The position numbers were made by a program, and so were the translations under genes. From Rhodoplanes serenus (lineage in GTDB: Bacteria > Pseudomonadota > Alphaproteobacteria > Rhizobiales > Xanthobacteraceae): 64,000 nucleotides of DNA. Where the stretch lies: NCBI GenBank assembly GCA_009720755.1, contig WNKV01000022.1, forward strand, positions 1 to 64,000, given 5' to 3'. The notes under the pieces are model-generated. The model saw only the letters and a list, made by a program, of their open reading frames with translations, was not told where the DNA came from and did no database searches. Positions 1 through 8,483 of the stretch are shown here, in pieces (the first letter of the stretch is position 1; the number at the start of each line of letters is the position of its first letter).

Positions 1-55
1 CGTGCCACGGCATGGACAGGCCTCCTTCGTAGCCTCCCATGCTCCTCCACTACAG

Positions 56-95
56 TGTCAGCCATGTCCCCGAACACCTGTCAGCCATGTCCCCG
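56..95. repeat. Two 17-bp direct repeats, possible decayed IS end
   Basis: TGTCAGCCATGTCCCCG occurs twice, at 56-72 and 79-95, separated by 6 bases. Tandem TGTCA-starting repeats are typical of the ends of IS21/IS481-like insertion sequences, so this is probably a relic of such an end. No transposase is present between it and the phnE gene at 147. The rest of 1-146 shows nothing I can identify. Confidence 0.35.
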
Positions 96-146
96 GGCCA
101 AACAACGAGGCCGGGCATGACGAGTCAGAATCAGCGGCCATCGTGA

Positions 147-1079
147 TCAGTCGACTGCGACGCTGCTCCGCCCGATGATGGCGAAGCGCAGCTTGCCGGA
201 GGCGAAGTCGATGATCGCCACCGTGACGAGGATCATCAGCACCAGGAACGCCACCTTGCCCCATTCGAGCACGCGGATCTGCTCGGCGAGGTGCAGCCCG
301 ATGCCGCCAGCGCCGACGATGCCGATGATGGTGGCGGAGCGCGTGTTGGATTCGAAGTAGTACAGCACCTGGCTGGCGATCACCGGAATCACCTGCGGCA
401 CCAGCCCGTAACGCACCGCGTGGAGCTGCGAGCCGCCGGTCGACAGCACGCCCTCCACTGGCTTGCGATCGGCGTTCTCGATCGCCTCGGAGAACAGCTT
501 GCCGAACGAGCCGATGTCGGAGGCCGCGATGGCGAGGATGCCGGCGAACGGCCCGAGCCCCACCACGTTGATGAAGATCAGCGCCCAGATCAGCACGTCG
601 ACGCCGCGGATGGTGTCGAGCCCGCGCCGCACCATGAAGTGAGCGAACACGTTCGGAATGACGTTCTTGGCGGCGAGCAGGCCGAGCGGGAAGGCGATGA
701 CGGCGCCGACCAGCGTGCCGAGCAGCGCGATGGCGAGCGTCTCGCCGAGCGCGTGGAGGAACACGGGGAGATGCGACCCCGGGGTCGGCGGAATCATCTG
801 GCCCAGGATGGTCGCGATCTGCACCAGGCCGGAGCCGAGCCGCGCAAACGACACGTCGAGGCGCCATACGGCGAGCACCGTGAGGCCGACCAGGATGACG
901 ACGATCGCGACCGGCTGAAGGCGGCGGACGAGCGGCGCGTCGAACAGGGCACGGTGGCGGGCGCGGATCGCCGCCGGGTCGGCCTTGTCGCGCAGGTTGC
1001 TGCGCGGCTCCACCGGACCTGGCGGCGGAAGGACGGACGGTGCGCCGTGATCCGGCGCGCCGACGGGCGGGACGTTCAT
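147..1079 (-). CDS. phnE: Phosphonate ABC transporter permease PhnE (second copy)
   Basis: Inner-membrane permease of a phosphonate/phosphate-ester importer; 310 residues. It has a cytoplasmic N-terminus, a first membrane segment near residues 55-75, and the binding-protein-dependent permease domain in the C-terminal two thirds. The PhnE-type motifs ...RRGLDTIRGVDVLIWALIF and the EAA-loop region (SEAIENADRKPVEG, then GAGGIGLHL) are clear. Its ATG overlaps the stop of the other phnE by four bases (ATGA, 1076-1079), so the two are translationally coupled. It is the last gene of phnC-phnD-phnE-phnE. The two PhnE proteins probably form a heterodimeric channel, as in other alphaproteobacterial phn clusters with paired permeases. 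Confidence 0.93.
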   Translation of the reverse strand: MNVPPVGAPDHGAPSVLPPPGPVEPRSNLRDKADPAAIRARHRALFDAPLVRRLQPVAIVVILVGLTVLAVWRLDVSFARLGSGLVQIATILGQMIPPTPGSHLPVFLHALGETLAIALLGTLVGAVIAFPLGLLAAKNVIPNVFAHFMVRRGLDTIRGVDVLIWALIFINVVGLGPFAGILAIAASDIGSFGKLFSEAIENADRKPVEGVLSTGGSQLHAVRYGLVPQVIPVIASQVLYYFESNTRSATIIGIVGAGGIGLHLAEQIRVLEWGKVAFLVLMILVTVAIIDFASGKLRFAIIGRSSVAVD

Positions 1080-1960
1080 GGCCGCTGCTCCAGTCCGATC
1101 AGGTGGTGACGCAGCCGCTCAGTGACGAGATCGATGATCATCACGGTGGCAATGATCATGACGAGGATGGCGGAGACGTCCGTGTAATAGAACTTGCGGA
1201 TCGCCACCATCAGGTCCTGACCGATGCCGCCGGCGCCGACGAAGCCCATCACGGCGGCGCCCCGCACATTGATCTCGAAGCGCAGCAGCGCGTAGGACGC
1301 GAAGTTGGAGAGCACCTGCGGCAGCACCGCGTAACGAATGCCGTCGAGCCGTCCCGCTCCCGTCGCGATCGCCCCCTCCACCGGCTTCATGTCGATGTTC
1401 TCGACCACCTCGGCGAACAGCTTGCCGAGCGCCCCCATGGTGTGGATGGCGAGCGCCAGCACGCCGGGCAGCGCGCCCAGCCCGAACGCCATCACGAACA
1501 GGAGCGCGAAGACGAGCTCCGGCACGGTGCGGCAGAACTCCAGCGTGCGCCGCGCCAGGAACCGCACCCACCGGCGCTTCTCCAGGTTGGCACTCGCCGC
1601 GAAGCACAGCACGAAAGCGCCGAGCGCACCGAACAGCGTGCCCAGATAGGCGATCAGCAACGTGTCGCCGAGCAGCAGCAGCCAGCCGTCGAGATTCCAG
1701 AACCATTCGGCGAGATCGCGCCCGAGCGTCACGAGGGCGAGCGGCGGCGTCAGGTTCCACACATAGGTGGGCAGCCGGTGGGCATTCGCCGCGAGCGTGC
1801 CGAGATCGACCTCGCCGCCGATGCCGGCCAGCACGACGGCGCCGGCCAGCAGCACCGCGCCGAGCGCGAGCCGCATGCGCTTGGCCGCGACGGCCTCGCG
1901 ATAGCGGGCGAGAAGCTGCGCCGCCTGTTCGGGCGGCAGGCGAACCACGGTGGAGACCAT
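1076..1960 (-). CDS. phnE: Phosphonate ABC transporter permease PhnE (first copy)
   Basis: Inner-membrane permease, 294 residues from the ATG at 1960 (MVSTVVRL). Residues about 30-50 form the first membrane segment. The transport domain carries RRTLEFCRTVPELVFALLF, EVVENIDMKPVEGA and GAGGIGQDL, diagnostic of PhnE. The frame stays open well upstream, but this ATG directly follows phnD and gives the usual family length. It is paralogous to the next gene, which it overlaps by four bases. Confidence 0.92.
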   Translation of the reverse strand: MVSTVVRLPPEQAAQLLARYREAVAAKRMRLALGAVLLAGAVVLAGIGGEVDLGTLAANAHRLPTYVWNLTPPLALVTLGRDLAEWFWNLDGWLLLLGDTLLIAYLGTLFGALGAFVLCFAASANLEKRRWVRFLARRTLEFCRTVPELVFALLFVMAFGLGALPGVLALAIHTMGALGKLFAEVVENIDMKPVEGAIATGAGRLDGIRYAVLPQVLSNFASYALLRFEINVRGAAVMGFVGAGGIGQDLMVAIRKFYYTDVSAILVMIIATVMIIDLVTERLRHHLIGLEQRP

Positions 1961-2028
1961 GACGGGAACCGATGGACGAAAGCCCGGGGGCGGCGGGCCA
2001 CCCCCGGGCAGAGACCGAAGCGAGAGTG

Positions 2029-2964
2029 TCAGGACGAGCGCTTCTTCTTGCGCAGCGCGTCGACGAACTTGATGAGGTCGACGACCGGCTCGTACTCCTT
2101 GTGGGTGACGGCCTGGAAGGGCAGCTGCTTGCCGTCGTAGATGGCGTTGAACGCCGCCGGGTCCTTGGTGGCGACATCGAGCACCGCCGTGCGGATCGCC
2201 GCCTTCAGGTCGGGCGGCAGGCTCGTCAGATAGGCCATCGGCGAGTTCACGATCAGGTCGGACTTGAAGATGATGCGGAAGTCCTCGGCCTTGGCCATGT
2301 TCTTGCGGGCCATGCGCAGCAGGTTCGATTCCTTCTCGTCGTTCCACCAGTTGAAGGCGGCGTCGCAGGTGCCCTGCTGCACGCCGATCACCGCGTTCTC
2401 GTGGCTGCCCGCATAGACGATCTTGCCGAAGAACGCCTCCGGATCGATGCCCATCTTGTCCATGGCGTAGCGTGGCACGTTGTTGCCGGAGGTCGAGTTG
2501 GGATCGACGAGGCAGAGATTCTTGCCCTTGAGATCCTGGATCGCCTTGTAGGGCGCATCGGCCTTCACGTAGAGCACCGAGTAGTAGCCTCGCGTGCCGT
2601 CGGCGCTGACCTCGATGGCGAACGGCTCGACCTGGGCGCCGGTCAGGTGGGCGCGCGCATAGGAGGCCGGGCCGTACATGGCGATGTGGATATTCCCGGC
2701 GCGCTGGCCCTCGACCACCGCCGCATAGTCGTTGGCGATGCGCAGCGTCACCTTCATGCCGAGCTGCTTCGACAGGTAGTTGACGAACGGCGTCCAGCGG
2801 TCGGTGGTGCCGGAGGCGTTCTCGTCCGGGATCTTGGCGAACACCAGCTCCGGATAGCGGGTCTTGTAGTCCTGCGCCTGCACGGTGCCGGCGAGCGACA
2901 GAGCGCCGGCGAGAACGGCGCCGGCCGCGAGGGCTCCGGCCACGAGGGTGCGACGGTCGAGCAT
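2029..2964 (-). CDS. phnD: Phosphonate ABC transporter substrate-binding protein PhnD
   Basis: Periplasmic binding protein of 311 residues that delivers phosphonates or phosphate esters to PhnE. A Sec signal peptide covers about residues 1-30, with cleavage expected after TVQAQ. The mature part has PhnD hallmarks: ELVFAKIPDENASGTTDRWTPF, the MYGPASYARA segment, and the DPNSTSGNNVPRY ligand loop, where Ser/Thr residues normally bind the phosphonate oxygens. It lies 60 bases downstream of phnC and 68 bases upstream of the first phnE, in one operon. Confidence 0.95.
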   Translation of the reverse strand: MLDRRTLVAGALAAGAVLAGALSLAGTVQAQDYKTRYPELVFAKIPDENASGTTDRWTPFVNYLSKQLGMKVTLRIANDYAAVVEGQRAGNIHIAMYGPASYARAHLTGAQVEPFAIEVSADGTRGYYSVLYVKADAPYKAIQDLKGKNLCLVDPNSTSGNNVPRYAMDKMGIDPEAFFGKIVYAGSHENAVIGVQQGTCDAAFNWWNDEKESNLLRMARKNMAKAEDFRIIFKSDLIVNSPMAYLTSLPPDLKAAIRTAVLDVATKDPAAFNAIYDGKQLPFQAVTHKEYEPVVDLIKFVDALRKKKRSS

Positions 2965-3024
2965 CGGGTCTCTCCTGCTGAAGGCTGGTCTTTTCTGTTT
3001 GATGGGCGGCGGATGCCGCCGCGG

Positions 3025-3840
3025 TCAGGCGGCGGCGGCTTCGCCGAGCGCCGCCGCGGGCAACCGCGGACGCGGCGCCGCATGGACGCCGTCGGCGATC
3101 TGCTCGGAATCGAGGCCGTAGATGTCGCGGGCGATCGCGTCGGTGAGGTGCTCGGGCGCGCCGTCGAACACGATGCGGCCCGCCGCCATGCCGATCAGCC
3201 GGTCGCAATAGGTGCGGGCGAGATCGAGCGAATGCAGGTTGCACATCACGGTGATGCCGTAGTGCTTGTTGATGCGCAGCAGCGCGTCCATGACGACGCG
3301 GGTGTTGCGCGGATCGAGCGAGGCGATCGGCTCGTCAGCGAGAATCAGCTCGGGCTCCTGCACCAGCGCGCGCGCGATGGCGACGCGCTGCTGCTGGCCG
3401 CCGGAGAGGTGCTCGGCGCGCTGCGCCGCGAGCCCGGCGATGTCGAACTGCTCGAGCGCCGCGAGCGCGACGACCTTGTCGTCCTCCGGCCACAGGCCGG
3501 CGAGCGAGCGCCAGGCCGGCACGGTGGCGACGCGCCCCATCAGCACATTGGTGAGAACGTCGAGCCGACCGACGAGGTTGAACTGCTGGAAGATCATGGC
3601 GGCGCGGCGCCGCCAGCGGCGCAGCTCTGCGCCCGACAGCGCCGTCACATCCTCGCCGGCGAACCGGATGCGGCCCTCGCTGGGGTCGACCAGGCGGTTG
3701 ATCATCCGCAGCAGCGTCGACTTGCCGGCGCCCGAGGGACCGATCACGCCGACGAACGAGCCGCGCTCCACCACGAACGAGGCATCCGCCACCGCGCGAT
3801 GACTTCCGAAACGACGCGACAATCCTTCGACGTGGAGCAT
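3025..3840 (-). CDS. phnC: Phosphonate ABC transporter ATP-binding protein PhnC
   Basis: ATPase subunit of the importer, 271 residues from the ATG at 3840, preceded by GAAAGGAAC as ribosome binding site. Walker A is GPSGAGKST, the signature [15 protein letters not shown] and Walker [13 protein letters not shown]. The PhnC-type extension [30 protein letters not shown] is present. The H-loop region reads [10 protein letters not shown]. It is the first gene of the operon. The frame is open further upstream, but the PhoB sites at 3879-3907 lie there, so 3840 is the sensible start. Confidence 0.95.
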   Translation of the reverse strand: MLHVEGLSRRFGSHRAVADASFVVERGSFVGVIGPSGAGKSTLLRMINRLVDPSEGRIRFAGEDVTALSGAELRRWRRRAAMIFQQFNLVGRLDVLTNVLMGRVATVPAWRSLAGLWPEDDKVVALAALEQFDIAGLAAQRAEHLSGGQQQRVAIARALVQEPELILADEPIASLDPRNTRVVMDALLRINKHYGITVMCNLHSLDLARTYCDRLIGMAAGRIVFDGAPEHLTDAIARDIYGLDSEQIADGVHAAPRPRLPAAALGEAAAA

Positions 3841-3878
3841 GGGCAGGTTCCTTTCGGAGCCATGCCTAGCGCCGCTGC

Positions 3879-3907
3879 TCGACAGTCGTGTGACAGTCGC
3901 GCGACGA
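3879..3907 (-). promoter_or_regulatory. PhoB box for the phnCDEE operon (three half-sites)
   Basis: Read on the minus strand there are three heptamers with exact 11-base periodicity: TCGTCGC, CTGTCAC and CTGTCGA. The last two match the alphaproteobacterial PhoB half-site CTGTCAT at 6 of 7 and 5 of 7 positions, with the required 4-base spacers. The array ends 38 bases before the phnC ATG, the right place for a PhoB site replacing the -35 element, with a possible -10 (TAGGCAT) between. Confidence 0.65.
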
Positions 3908-3982
3908 TCGACCGATCTTCGGCGCAACGGTAGCGCGTGCGGCGATCTGTCCGGCGCGCGGCGTCCTCGCGCCGTCCTTTCC

Positions 3983-4011
3983 TTGTCATCGAACCGACAT
4001 CGTCGTGTCAT
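3983..4011 (+). promoter_or_regulatory. PhoB box for the hexapeptide transferase-phnM operon (three half-sites)
   Basis: On the plus strand TTGTCAT, CCGACAT and GTGTCAT occur at 3983, 3994 and 4005, each separated by 4 bases (11-base periodicity). They match the CTGTCAT half-site at 6, 5 and 6 of 7 positions. The array ends 47 bases before the ATG at 4059 and faces the rightward phosphonate operon. Confidence 0.65.
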
Positions 4012-4058
4012 CGAAGCGTGTGCAGCGATGACGTCCCGCTCACTGGACTCGATCTCTC

Positions 4059-4778
4059 ATGCCCCAGCCGCTCGCGACCACGCCCCCCGTTAGCACGCCG
4101 CCCGCCACCAAGATGCTCTCGACCACGCCCCTCGTGCATCCCACCGCCGAGCTGACCGACGCGCGCCTCGGCGCCTACACCGAGGTGGCGGCGCGCACCA
4201 AGCTGCTGGAGACGAGCCTCGACGATTACTCCTATGTGATGAACGACAGCGACATTGCGTATGCGACCATCGGCAAGTTCTGCTCCATCGCGGCGATGAC
4301 CCGCATCAACCCCGGCAACCACCCGATGCACCGCGCCAGCCAGTCGCACTTCACCTACCGGGCCAGCGCCTACTTCCCGGGCGAGACCGACGACGCCGCG
4401 CTGTTCGCGTGGCGGCGCTCGCATCAGGTGACCATCGGGCACGACGTATGGATCGGCCATGCCGCCATCGTGCTGGCGGGCCGCAACGTCGGCACCGGCG
4501 CCGTGGTGGCGGCCGGCGCGATCGTCACCAAGGACGTGCCCGACTACACCATCGTGGCCGGCAATCCGGCCCGTATCGTCCGCCGGCGCTTCCCCGAGGA
4601 GATCGCCGAGCGGCTGCACCGCCTCGCCTGGTGGGACTGGAGCCCCGCGCGGCTGCGCGCTGCGCTGCCGGACTTCCAGACGTTCGCGATCGAAGCGTTC
4701 CTCGATAAGCACGAGGCCGACACCACGGCGGCCGCGCCGACCCGCGCGGTCGCGGCGAGCGCGGCGACCGCGCCATGA
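4059..4778 (+). CDS. Phosphonate-cluster hexapeptide-repeat acyltransferase
   Basis: Left-handed beta-helix transferase of 239 residues, of the type encoded in C-P lyase clusters and often annotated as a chloramphenicol acetyltransferase-like phosphonate protein. Hexapeptide repeats run through about residues 25-190 (HPTAELTDARLGAYTEV, then VTIGHDVWIGHAAIVLAGRNVGTGAVVAAGAIV). The catalytic-type histidine region is INPGNHPMHRASQSHF. The C-terminal tail is Ala-rich. The stop overlaps the phnM start by four bases. The acyl acceptor is unknown; an aminophosphonate is possible but not shown. An alternative ATG lies at 4113. Confidence 0.85.
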   Translation: MPQPLATTPPVSTPPATKMLSTTPLVHPTAELTDARLGAYTEVAARTKLLETSLDDYSYVMNDSDIAYATIGKFCSIAAMTRINPGNHPMHRASQSHFTYRASAYFPGETDDAALFAWRRSHQVTIGHDVWIGHAAIVLAGRNVGTGAVVAAGAIVTKDVPDYTIVAGNPARIVRRRFPEEIAERLHRLAWWDWSPARLRAALPDFQTFAIEAFLDKHEADTTAAAPTRAVAASAATAP

Positions 4779-5992
4779 GCGGGATCGACAGCAGGCGCAG
4801 CGGCGGCGTGCGGATCGAGGGCGGCCGCGTCCTCGCCGACGGTGCTCTCGTCGCCGGCTCGGTGGCGGCGGCGGCGTCCGGCCTGGTGGCGCCGGCGCGC
4901 GGCGACGAACCCTGCGTGCTCGATGCCGACGGCCTCCTGGTCCTCCCCGGCATTGTCGACATTCACGGCGATGCCTTCGAGCGCCAGCTGATGCCGCGGC
5001 CCGGCGTCGACTTTCCGGTCGACCTGGCGCTCGCCGAAAGCGACCGCCAGGCGATCGCCAACGGCATCACCACGGTGTTCCACGGGATCACCTGGTCGTG
5101 GGAGCCCGGCCTGCGCGGTCCCGAGAACGCCGTCCGGCTGCTCGCGGCGGTCGAGCGGCTGCGGCCGCAGCTCTGCGCCGACACCCGCCTTCACCTCCGC
5201 CACGAGATCTTCAATCTCGACGCCGAGCCGACCCTGGTGGAGTGGATGGCGGCGGGACGCATCGACGTGCTCGCCTTCAACGATCACATGACCCTGACGG
5301 TGGAGGCGGCCGGCCGCCGCAGGAGCCTCGATCGCATGGTGGAGCGGTCGGGCCTCTCGCACGATGCATTCTGCCGGCTCGCCGACGACGTAGCCCGACG
5401 GCGCGACGCGGTGCCCGCCTCGGTGGCGCGGCTCGCCGCCGCCGCCCGCACCCATGGCGTGCCGATGCTGTCGCACGACGACACCAGCCCGGCCCAGCGC
5501 GCCCACTACCGCGCGCTGGGCTGCCGCATCGCCGAGTTCCCGACCACGCTGGAGACCGCCGAGGCCGCCGCCGCGGCCGGCGACGCCATCGTGTTCGGCG
5601 CCCCCAACGTGGTGCGCGGCGGCAGCCACACCGGCTGGACGAAGGCGTCCGACATGGTGGCGCGTGGGCTGTGCTCGGTGCTCGCCTCGGACTATTATTA
5701 TCCGGCGCCGCTGGTCGCCGCGTTCCGCCTCGCCGCCGACGGCACCGCGCCGTTGGCGCGAGCGTGGTCGCTGGTCTCCGAGGCTGCCGCCGCGGCGGTC
5801 GGCCTCGCCGATCGCGGCCGGCTCGCGCCCGGCCTGCGCGCCGACATCGTGCTGGTCGACGCCGCGGTGATCGACCGACCCCGCGTGGTCGCCACCCTGG
5901 TGCGTGGCCGCATCGTCCATCTCGCCGACGCGGCGCGACTCGTCCGCCGCGACGCGCGACACGCCGTGCCGGTCCAGGGAGCCGCGTCGTGA
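4775..5992 (+). CDS. phnM: PhnM, alpha-D-ribose 1-methylphosphonate 5-triphosphate diphosphatase
   Basis: Amidohydrolase-fold enzyme of the C-P lyase pathway, 405 residues. It removes diphosphate from ribose 1-alkylphosphonate 5-triphosphate to give the C-P lyase substrate. The metal site is visible in LPGIVDIHGDAFERQLMPRPGVDFP. Other family blocks are FNDHMTL, MLSHDDTSPAQRAHYRALGC, GAPNVVRGGSHTGW and LASDYYYPAPL. It is translationally coupled to the genes on both sides (ATGA at 4775, GTGA at 5989). Its presence implies a C-P lyase core elsewhere in the genome, since phnGHIJKL are absent here. Confidence 0.95.
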   Translation: MSGIDSRRSGGVRIEGGRVLADGALVAGSVAAAASGLVAPARGDEPCVLDADGLLVLPGIVDIHGDAFERQLMPRPGVDFPVDLALAESDRQAIANGITTVFHGITWSWEPGLRGPENAVRLLAAVERLRPQLCADTRLHLRHEIFNLDAEPTLVEWMAAGRIDVLAFNDHMTLTVEAAGRRRSLDRMVERSGLSHDAFCRLADDVARRRDAVPASVARLAAAARTHGVPMLSHDDTSPAQRAHYRALGCRIAEFPTTLETAEAAAAAGDAIVFGAPNVVRGGSHTGWTKASDMVARGLCSVLASDYYYPAPLVAAFRLAADGTAPLARAWSLVSEAAAAAVGLADRGRLAPGLRADIVLVDAAVIDRPRVVATLVRGRIVHLADAARLVRRDARHAVPVQGAAS

Positions 5993-6723
5993 GTGATGCC
6001 CCGCGTTACGCCGTCTATTTCGTGCCGCCGATCGACAGCGCGTTGTACCGGCTCGGCAGCGCTCTCGTCGGCTACGACGCCTACACGGGCGCCGAGCTGC
6101 CGCCACCGGCCGACGCCGACCTGCCGGACGACTGGCCGGCCGTGACGGCCGAGCCGCGCCGCTACGGCTTCCACGCCACCCTCAAGGCTCCCTTTCGGCT
6201 CGCCGCCGGGTCCGACGAGACGGCGCTGCGCGACGCCGTCCTGGCGCTGGCCGGAGAGGCGCGGCCGCTGCCGGTGATCCGCCCGGTGGTGCGCAGCCTG
6301 GACGGCTTCGTCGCGGTGGTGCCGGCCGCGCCCGACGCGGCGCTCGCAGGGCTCGCCGCCGATTGCGTCACAAGGCTCGACGGGTTCCGCGCCCCGCTCT
6401 CCGCCGAGGACCGGGCGCGCCGCGCCGGGGCGCTCGCCACCGCGCGGCAACGCGAGAACCTGGAGCGGTGGGGCTACCCTTGGGTACTCGACGACTTCCG
6501 CTTCCACATGACGCTGACCGGCCGCATCGCCGACGAGCACCGACGCGCCACCGTCGCGGGCCGAATGGCGGCGCTCGTCGCCCGCCACCACGGCGACGGG
6601 CCGCTGGCGATCGACCGCCTCGTGCTGCTGCGTCAGGCGCACCCCGACGCGCGATTCCGGGTGATCGCGACCGCACCGCTGCGCGCCACCGCGCCGGCCA
6701 CCGCGCAGCCGGCGACCCCGTGA
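5989..6723 (+). CDS. DUF1045 phosphonate-operon protein, 2H phosphoesterase fold
   Basis: 244 residues from a GTG at 5989 that overlaps the phnM stop (GTGA). This DUF1045 family is known only from phosphonate operons. Two H-x-T motifs, His62-Ala-Thr64 (FHATLKAPF) and His173-Met-Thr175 (FHMTLTG), are the signature of 2H phosphoesterases, which open cyclic phosphates. The fold and motif are seen in the sequence; the substrate is inferred. The C-P lyase pathway produces 5-phosphoribosyl 1,2-cyclic phosphate, normally opened by PhnP. No phnP is visible here, so this protein could fill that role. Confidence 0.85.
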   Translation: MSDAPRYAVYFVPPIDSALYRLGSALVGYDAYTGAELPPPADADLPDDWPAVTAEPRRYGFHATLKAPFRLAAGSDETALRDAVLALAGEARPLPVIRPVVRSLDGFVAVVPAAPDAALAGLAADCVTRLDGFRAPLSAEDRARRAGALATARQRENLERWGYPWVLDDFRFHMTLTGRIADEHRRATVAGRMAALVARHHGDGPLAIDRLVLLRQAHPDARFRVIATAPLRATAPATAQPATP

Positions 6724-6760
6724 CCACCGCCGCCACCACCGCCGCCGAAAGGACCACCCG

Positions 6761-7372
6761 ATGGCCAGGATCACCACCGTCGAGGAGCTCGAAGCGATCT
6801 ACGGACGGCCGGAGGCGGCCTCGACCGTCAAGGAGGTCGATCGGCTCACCCCGCACTATCGCGCCCTGATCGCCCACTCGCCCTTCGTGCTGCTCGCCAC
6901 CGCCGGCCCCGACGGGCTCGACTGCTCGCCGCGCGGCGACCGCGGGCCGGTGGTGCGCATCGCCAACGACCGCACCCTGCTGCTGCCCGACCGCCGCGGC
7001 AACAACCGCATCGATTCGCTGCGCAACATCGTGGCGGACCCGCGCGTCGCCCTGCTGTTCCTCATTCCGGGCTTCGGCAACACGCTCCGGGTCAACGGCC
7101 GCGCCCATCTGACCACCGACGCCGATCTCCTCGCCTCGCTGGCGGTTGACGGCAAGCCGCCCCGCTGCGTCGTGGTGATCACGGTGGAGACGGTGTTCTT
7201 CCAGTGTGCCCGGGCGGTGGTGCGGGCGGCGCTGTGGAATCCGGACCTGCATGTCGATCCCGCCGCGCTGCCCACCATGGGGCAGATCCTCGCCTCGCTC
7301 AGCGAGGGCAGGGTGGGTGGGGCGGACTACGATCGCGCCTGGCCGGAACGCGCCCGCCAGACCATGTGGTGA
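6761..7372 (+). CDS. Pyridoxamine 5'-phosphate oxidase family FMN-binding protein
   Basis: 203 residues of the split-barrel flavin-binding PPOX family. Typical blocks are PFVLLATAGPDGLDCSPRGDRGPVVRI (first strands), LLLPDRRGNNRIDSLRNIVADPRVALLFLIPGFGNTLRVNGRA (flavin-contacting strands) and the late CARAVVRAALW segment. It resembles the PPOX subfamily of general FMN-linked oxidoreductases rather than PdxH, and the physiological substrate is unknown. It starts 37 bases after the phosphonate operon in the same direction, so read-through is possible, although it is not a usual phosphonate gene. Confidence 0.85.
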   Translation: MARITTVEELEAIYGRPEAASTVKEVDRLTPHYRALIAHSPFVLLATAGPDGLDCSPRGDRGPVVRIANDRTLLLPDRRGNNRIDSLRNIVADPRVALLFLIPGFGNTLRVNGRAHLTTDADLLASLAVDGKPPRCVVVITVETVFFQCARAVVRAALWNPDLHVDPAALPTMGQILASLSEGRVGGADYDRAWPERARQTMW

Positions 7373-7396
7373 CGGCGCCGCATCGGCTTGCGCATA

Positions 7397-8248
7397 TCAT
7401 CTCGCCCGGATCATCCGCCGCGCCCCGCGGGCGACGGCCTCGCCCAGCCGGGCGCCGGCCGGCGCATCGATGCGGCGGAACCAGGCGACGGCGATCTGGA
7501 ACAGACCGAAGGCGAACAGCCCGGCGGCGGTGAGCGCGAGCAGCGCCCAGCCATAGGGCTGCGCCTGCAAGCTGCGCAGCGCCCCGGCGAGGCCGTGGGC
7601 CTGGCGGGCGTCCACCGTCAGGGCCGCCATCACCAGGAACACGCCGATCAGCCCGAACACGACGCCGCGGGCCACATGGCCGGCACGACCGAGCGGCACC
7701 ACCCAGCGGCGCGCCGTCGGGTCGAGGGCGAGGTGCGCGTCGACCCGGCTGCGCAGGCCCTTGACCACGAACGCCACCCCGGCCGCCACCACCGCCATCC
7801 CGAGAGCCCCGACGATCCAGCGCCCGAACGGCGCCGAGAGCAGATAGGCGGTCCAGTCACGGGCCGACGCCTCGCCGTCACCCGACGCCCGGGCGAGACC
7901 GAGTGCCCAGGCGATGGTGCTGCCGGCCAGCGCCGCGTTGGCCCCGGCGCTGATGCCGAAGCCGGCGCGGCGCAGCATGGCGCGACGATCGGTGCCGAGG
8001 CGGTCGGCGTCGAACACCGCCTGAAGCACCCGCCAGGCCGCGAAGCACAAAAGGCCGAGCGCCACGATCCACAACCAGGCCCAGCCGAGCGGCTGGCCGA
8101 GCAGCGTCTGCAACGCACCCTGAGAGCCGGTGGTGCGGCCGCCGGTGCCGAGCGCCGCCAGCACGGCGAGACCGCCGACCAGCAGGTAGACGACGCCGCG
8201 GGCCGCGTAGCCCAGGCGCGCCAGTCGCTCGGTGGTGCGGTGCTGCAT
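7397..8248 (-). CDS. DUF1206 membrane protein
   Basis: Integral membrane protein, 283 residues, built of three repeated modules of about 70-80 residues, each with two membrane helices. Each starts with an ARxGYAARGVVYLLVG-like motif: residues about 8-25 (LARLGYAARGVVYLLVGG), about 100-125 (RAGFGISAGANAALAG) and about 190-215 (LGRAGHVARGVVFGLIG). This internal triplication is the DUF1206 hallmark. The function is unknown. It is convergent with the PPOX gene. Confidence 0.88.
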   Translation of the reverse strand: MQHRTTERLARLGYAARGVVYLLVGGLAVLAALGTGGRTTGSQGALQTLLGQPLGWAWLWIVALGLLCFAAWRVLQAVFDADRLGTDRRAMLRRAGFGISAGANAALAGSTIAWALGLARASGDGEASARDWTAYLLSAPFGRWIVGALGMAVVAAGVAFVVKGLRSRVDAHLALDPTARRWVVPLGRAGHVARGVVFGLIGVFLVMAALTVDARQAHGLAGALRSLQAQPYGWALLALTAAGLFAFGLFQIAVAWFRRIDAPAGARLGEAVARGARRMIRAR

Positions 8249-8483
8249 GTGGGCAGGCTCCGGAGACGGCGGGATGGCGGCACAGGGCCGCGGCCGGGGT
8301 CAACGTGGCGCCGCCGGCAGCGTTCCGTCCCGGACGGCCGCCGCCGTGCCTTCGACCATCGGCGGGTCCCGTGGCGCCGCGAAATGATCTAGGGTCGGTC
8401 CCACCGGGCGAGCAAGCGGCCGGACGGGGCGGGACGGTCGACCACCGCCGGCCCTGACGGCGGGCCCGGCCGCCGGGCGTCCG

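Noticed and set aside
4459-5988. Upstream extension of the DUF1045 frame through phnM.
   Set aside because: It is out of frame with phnM and Arg/Pro-rich; the GTG at 5989 overlapping the phnM stop is the sensible start.
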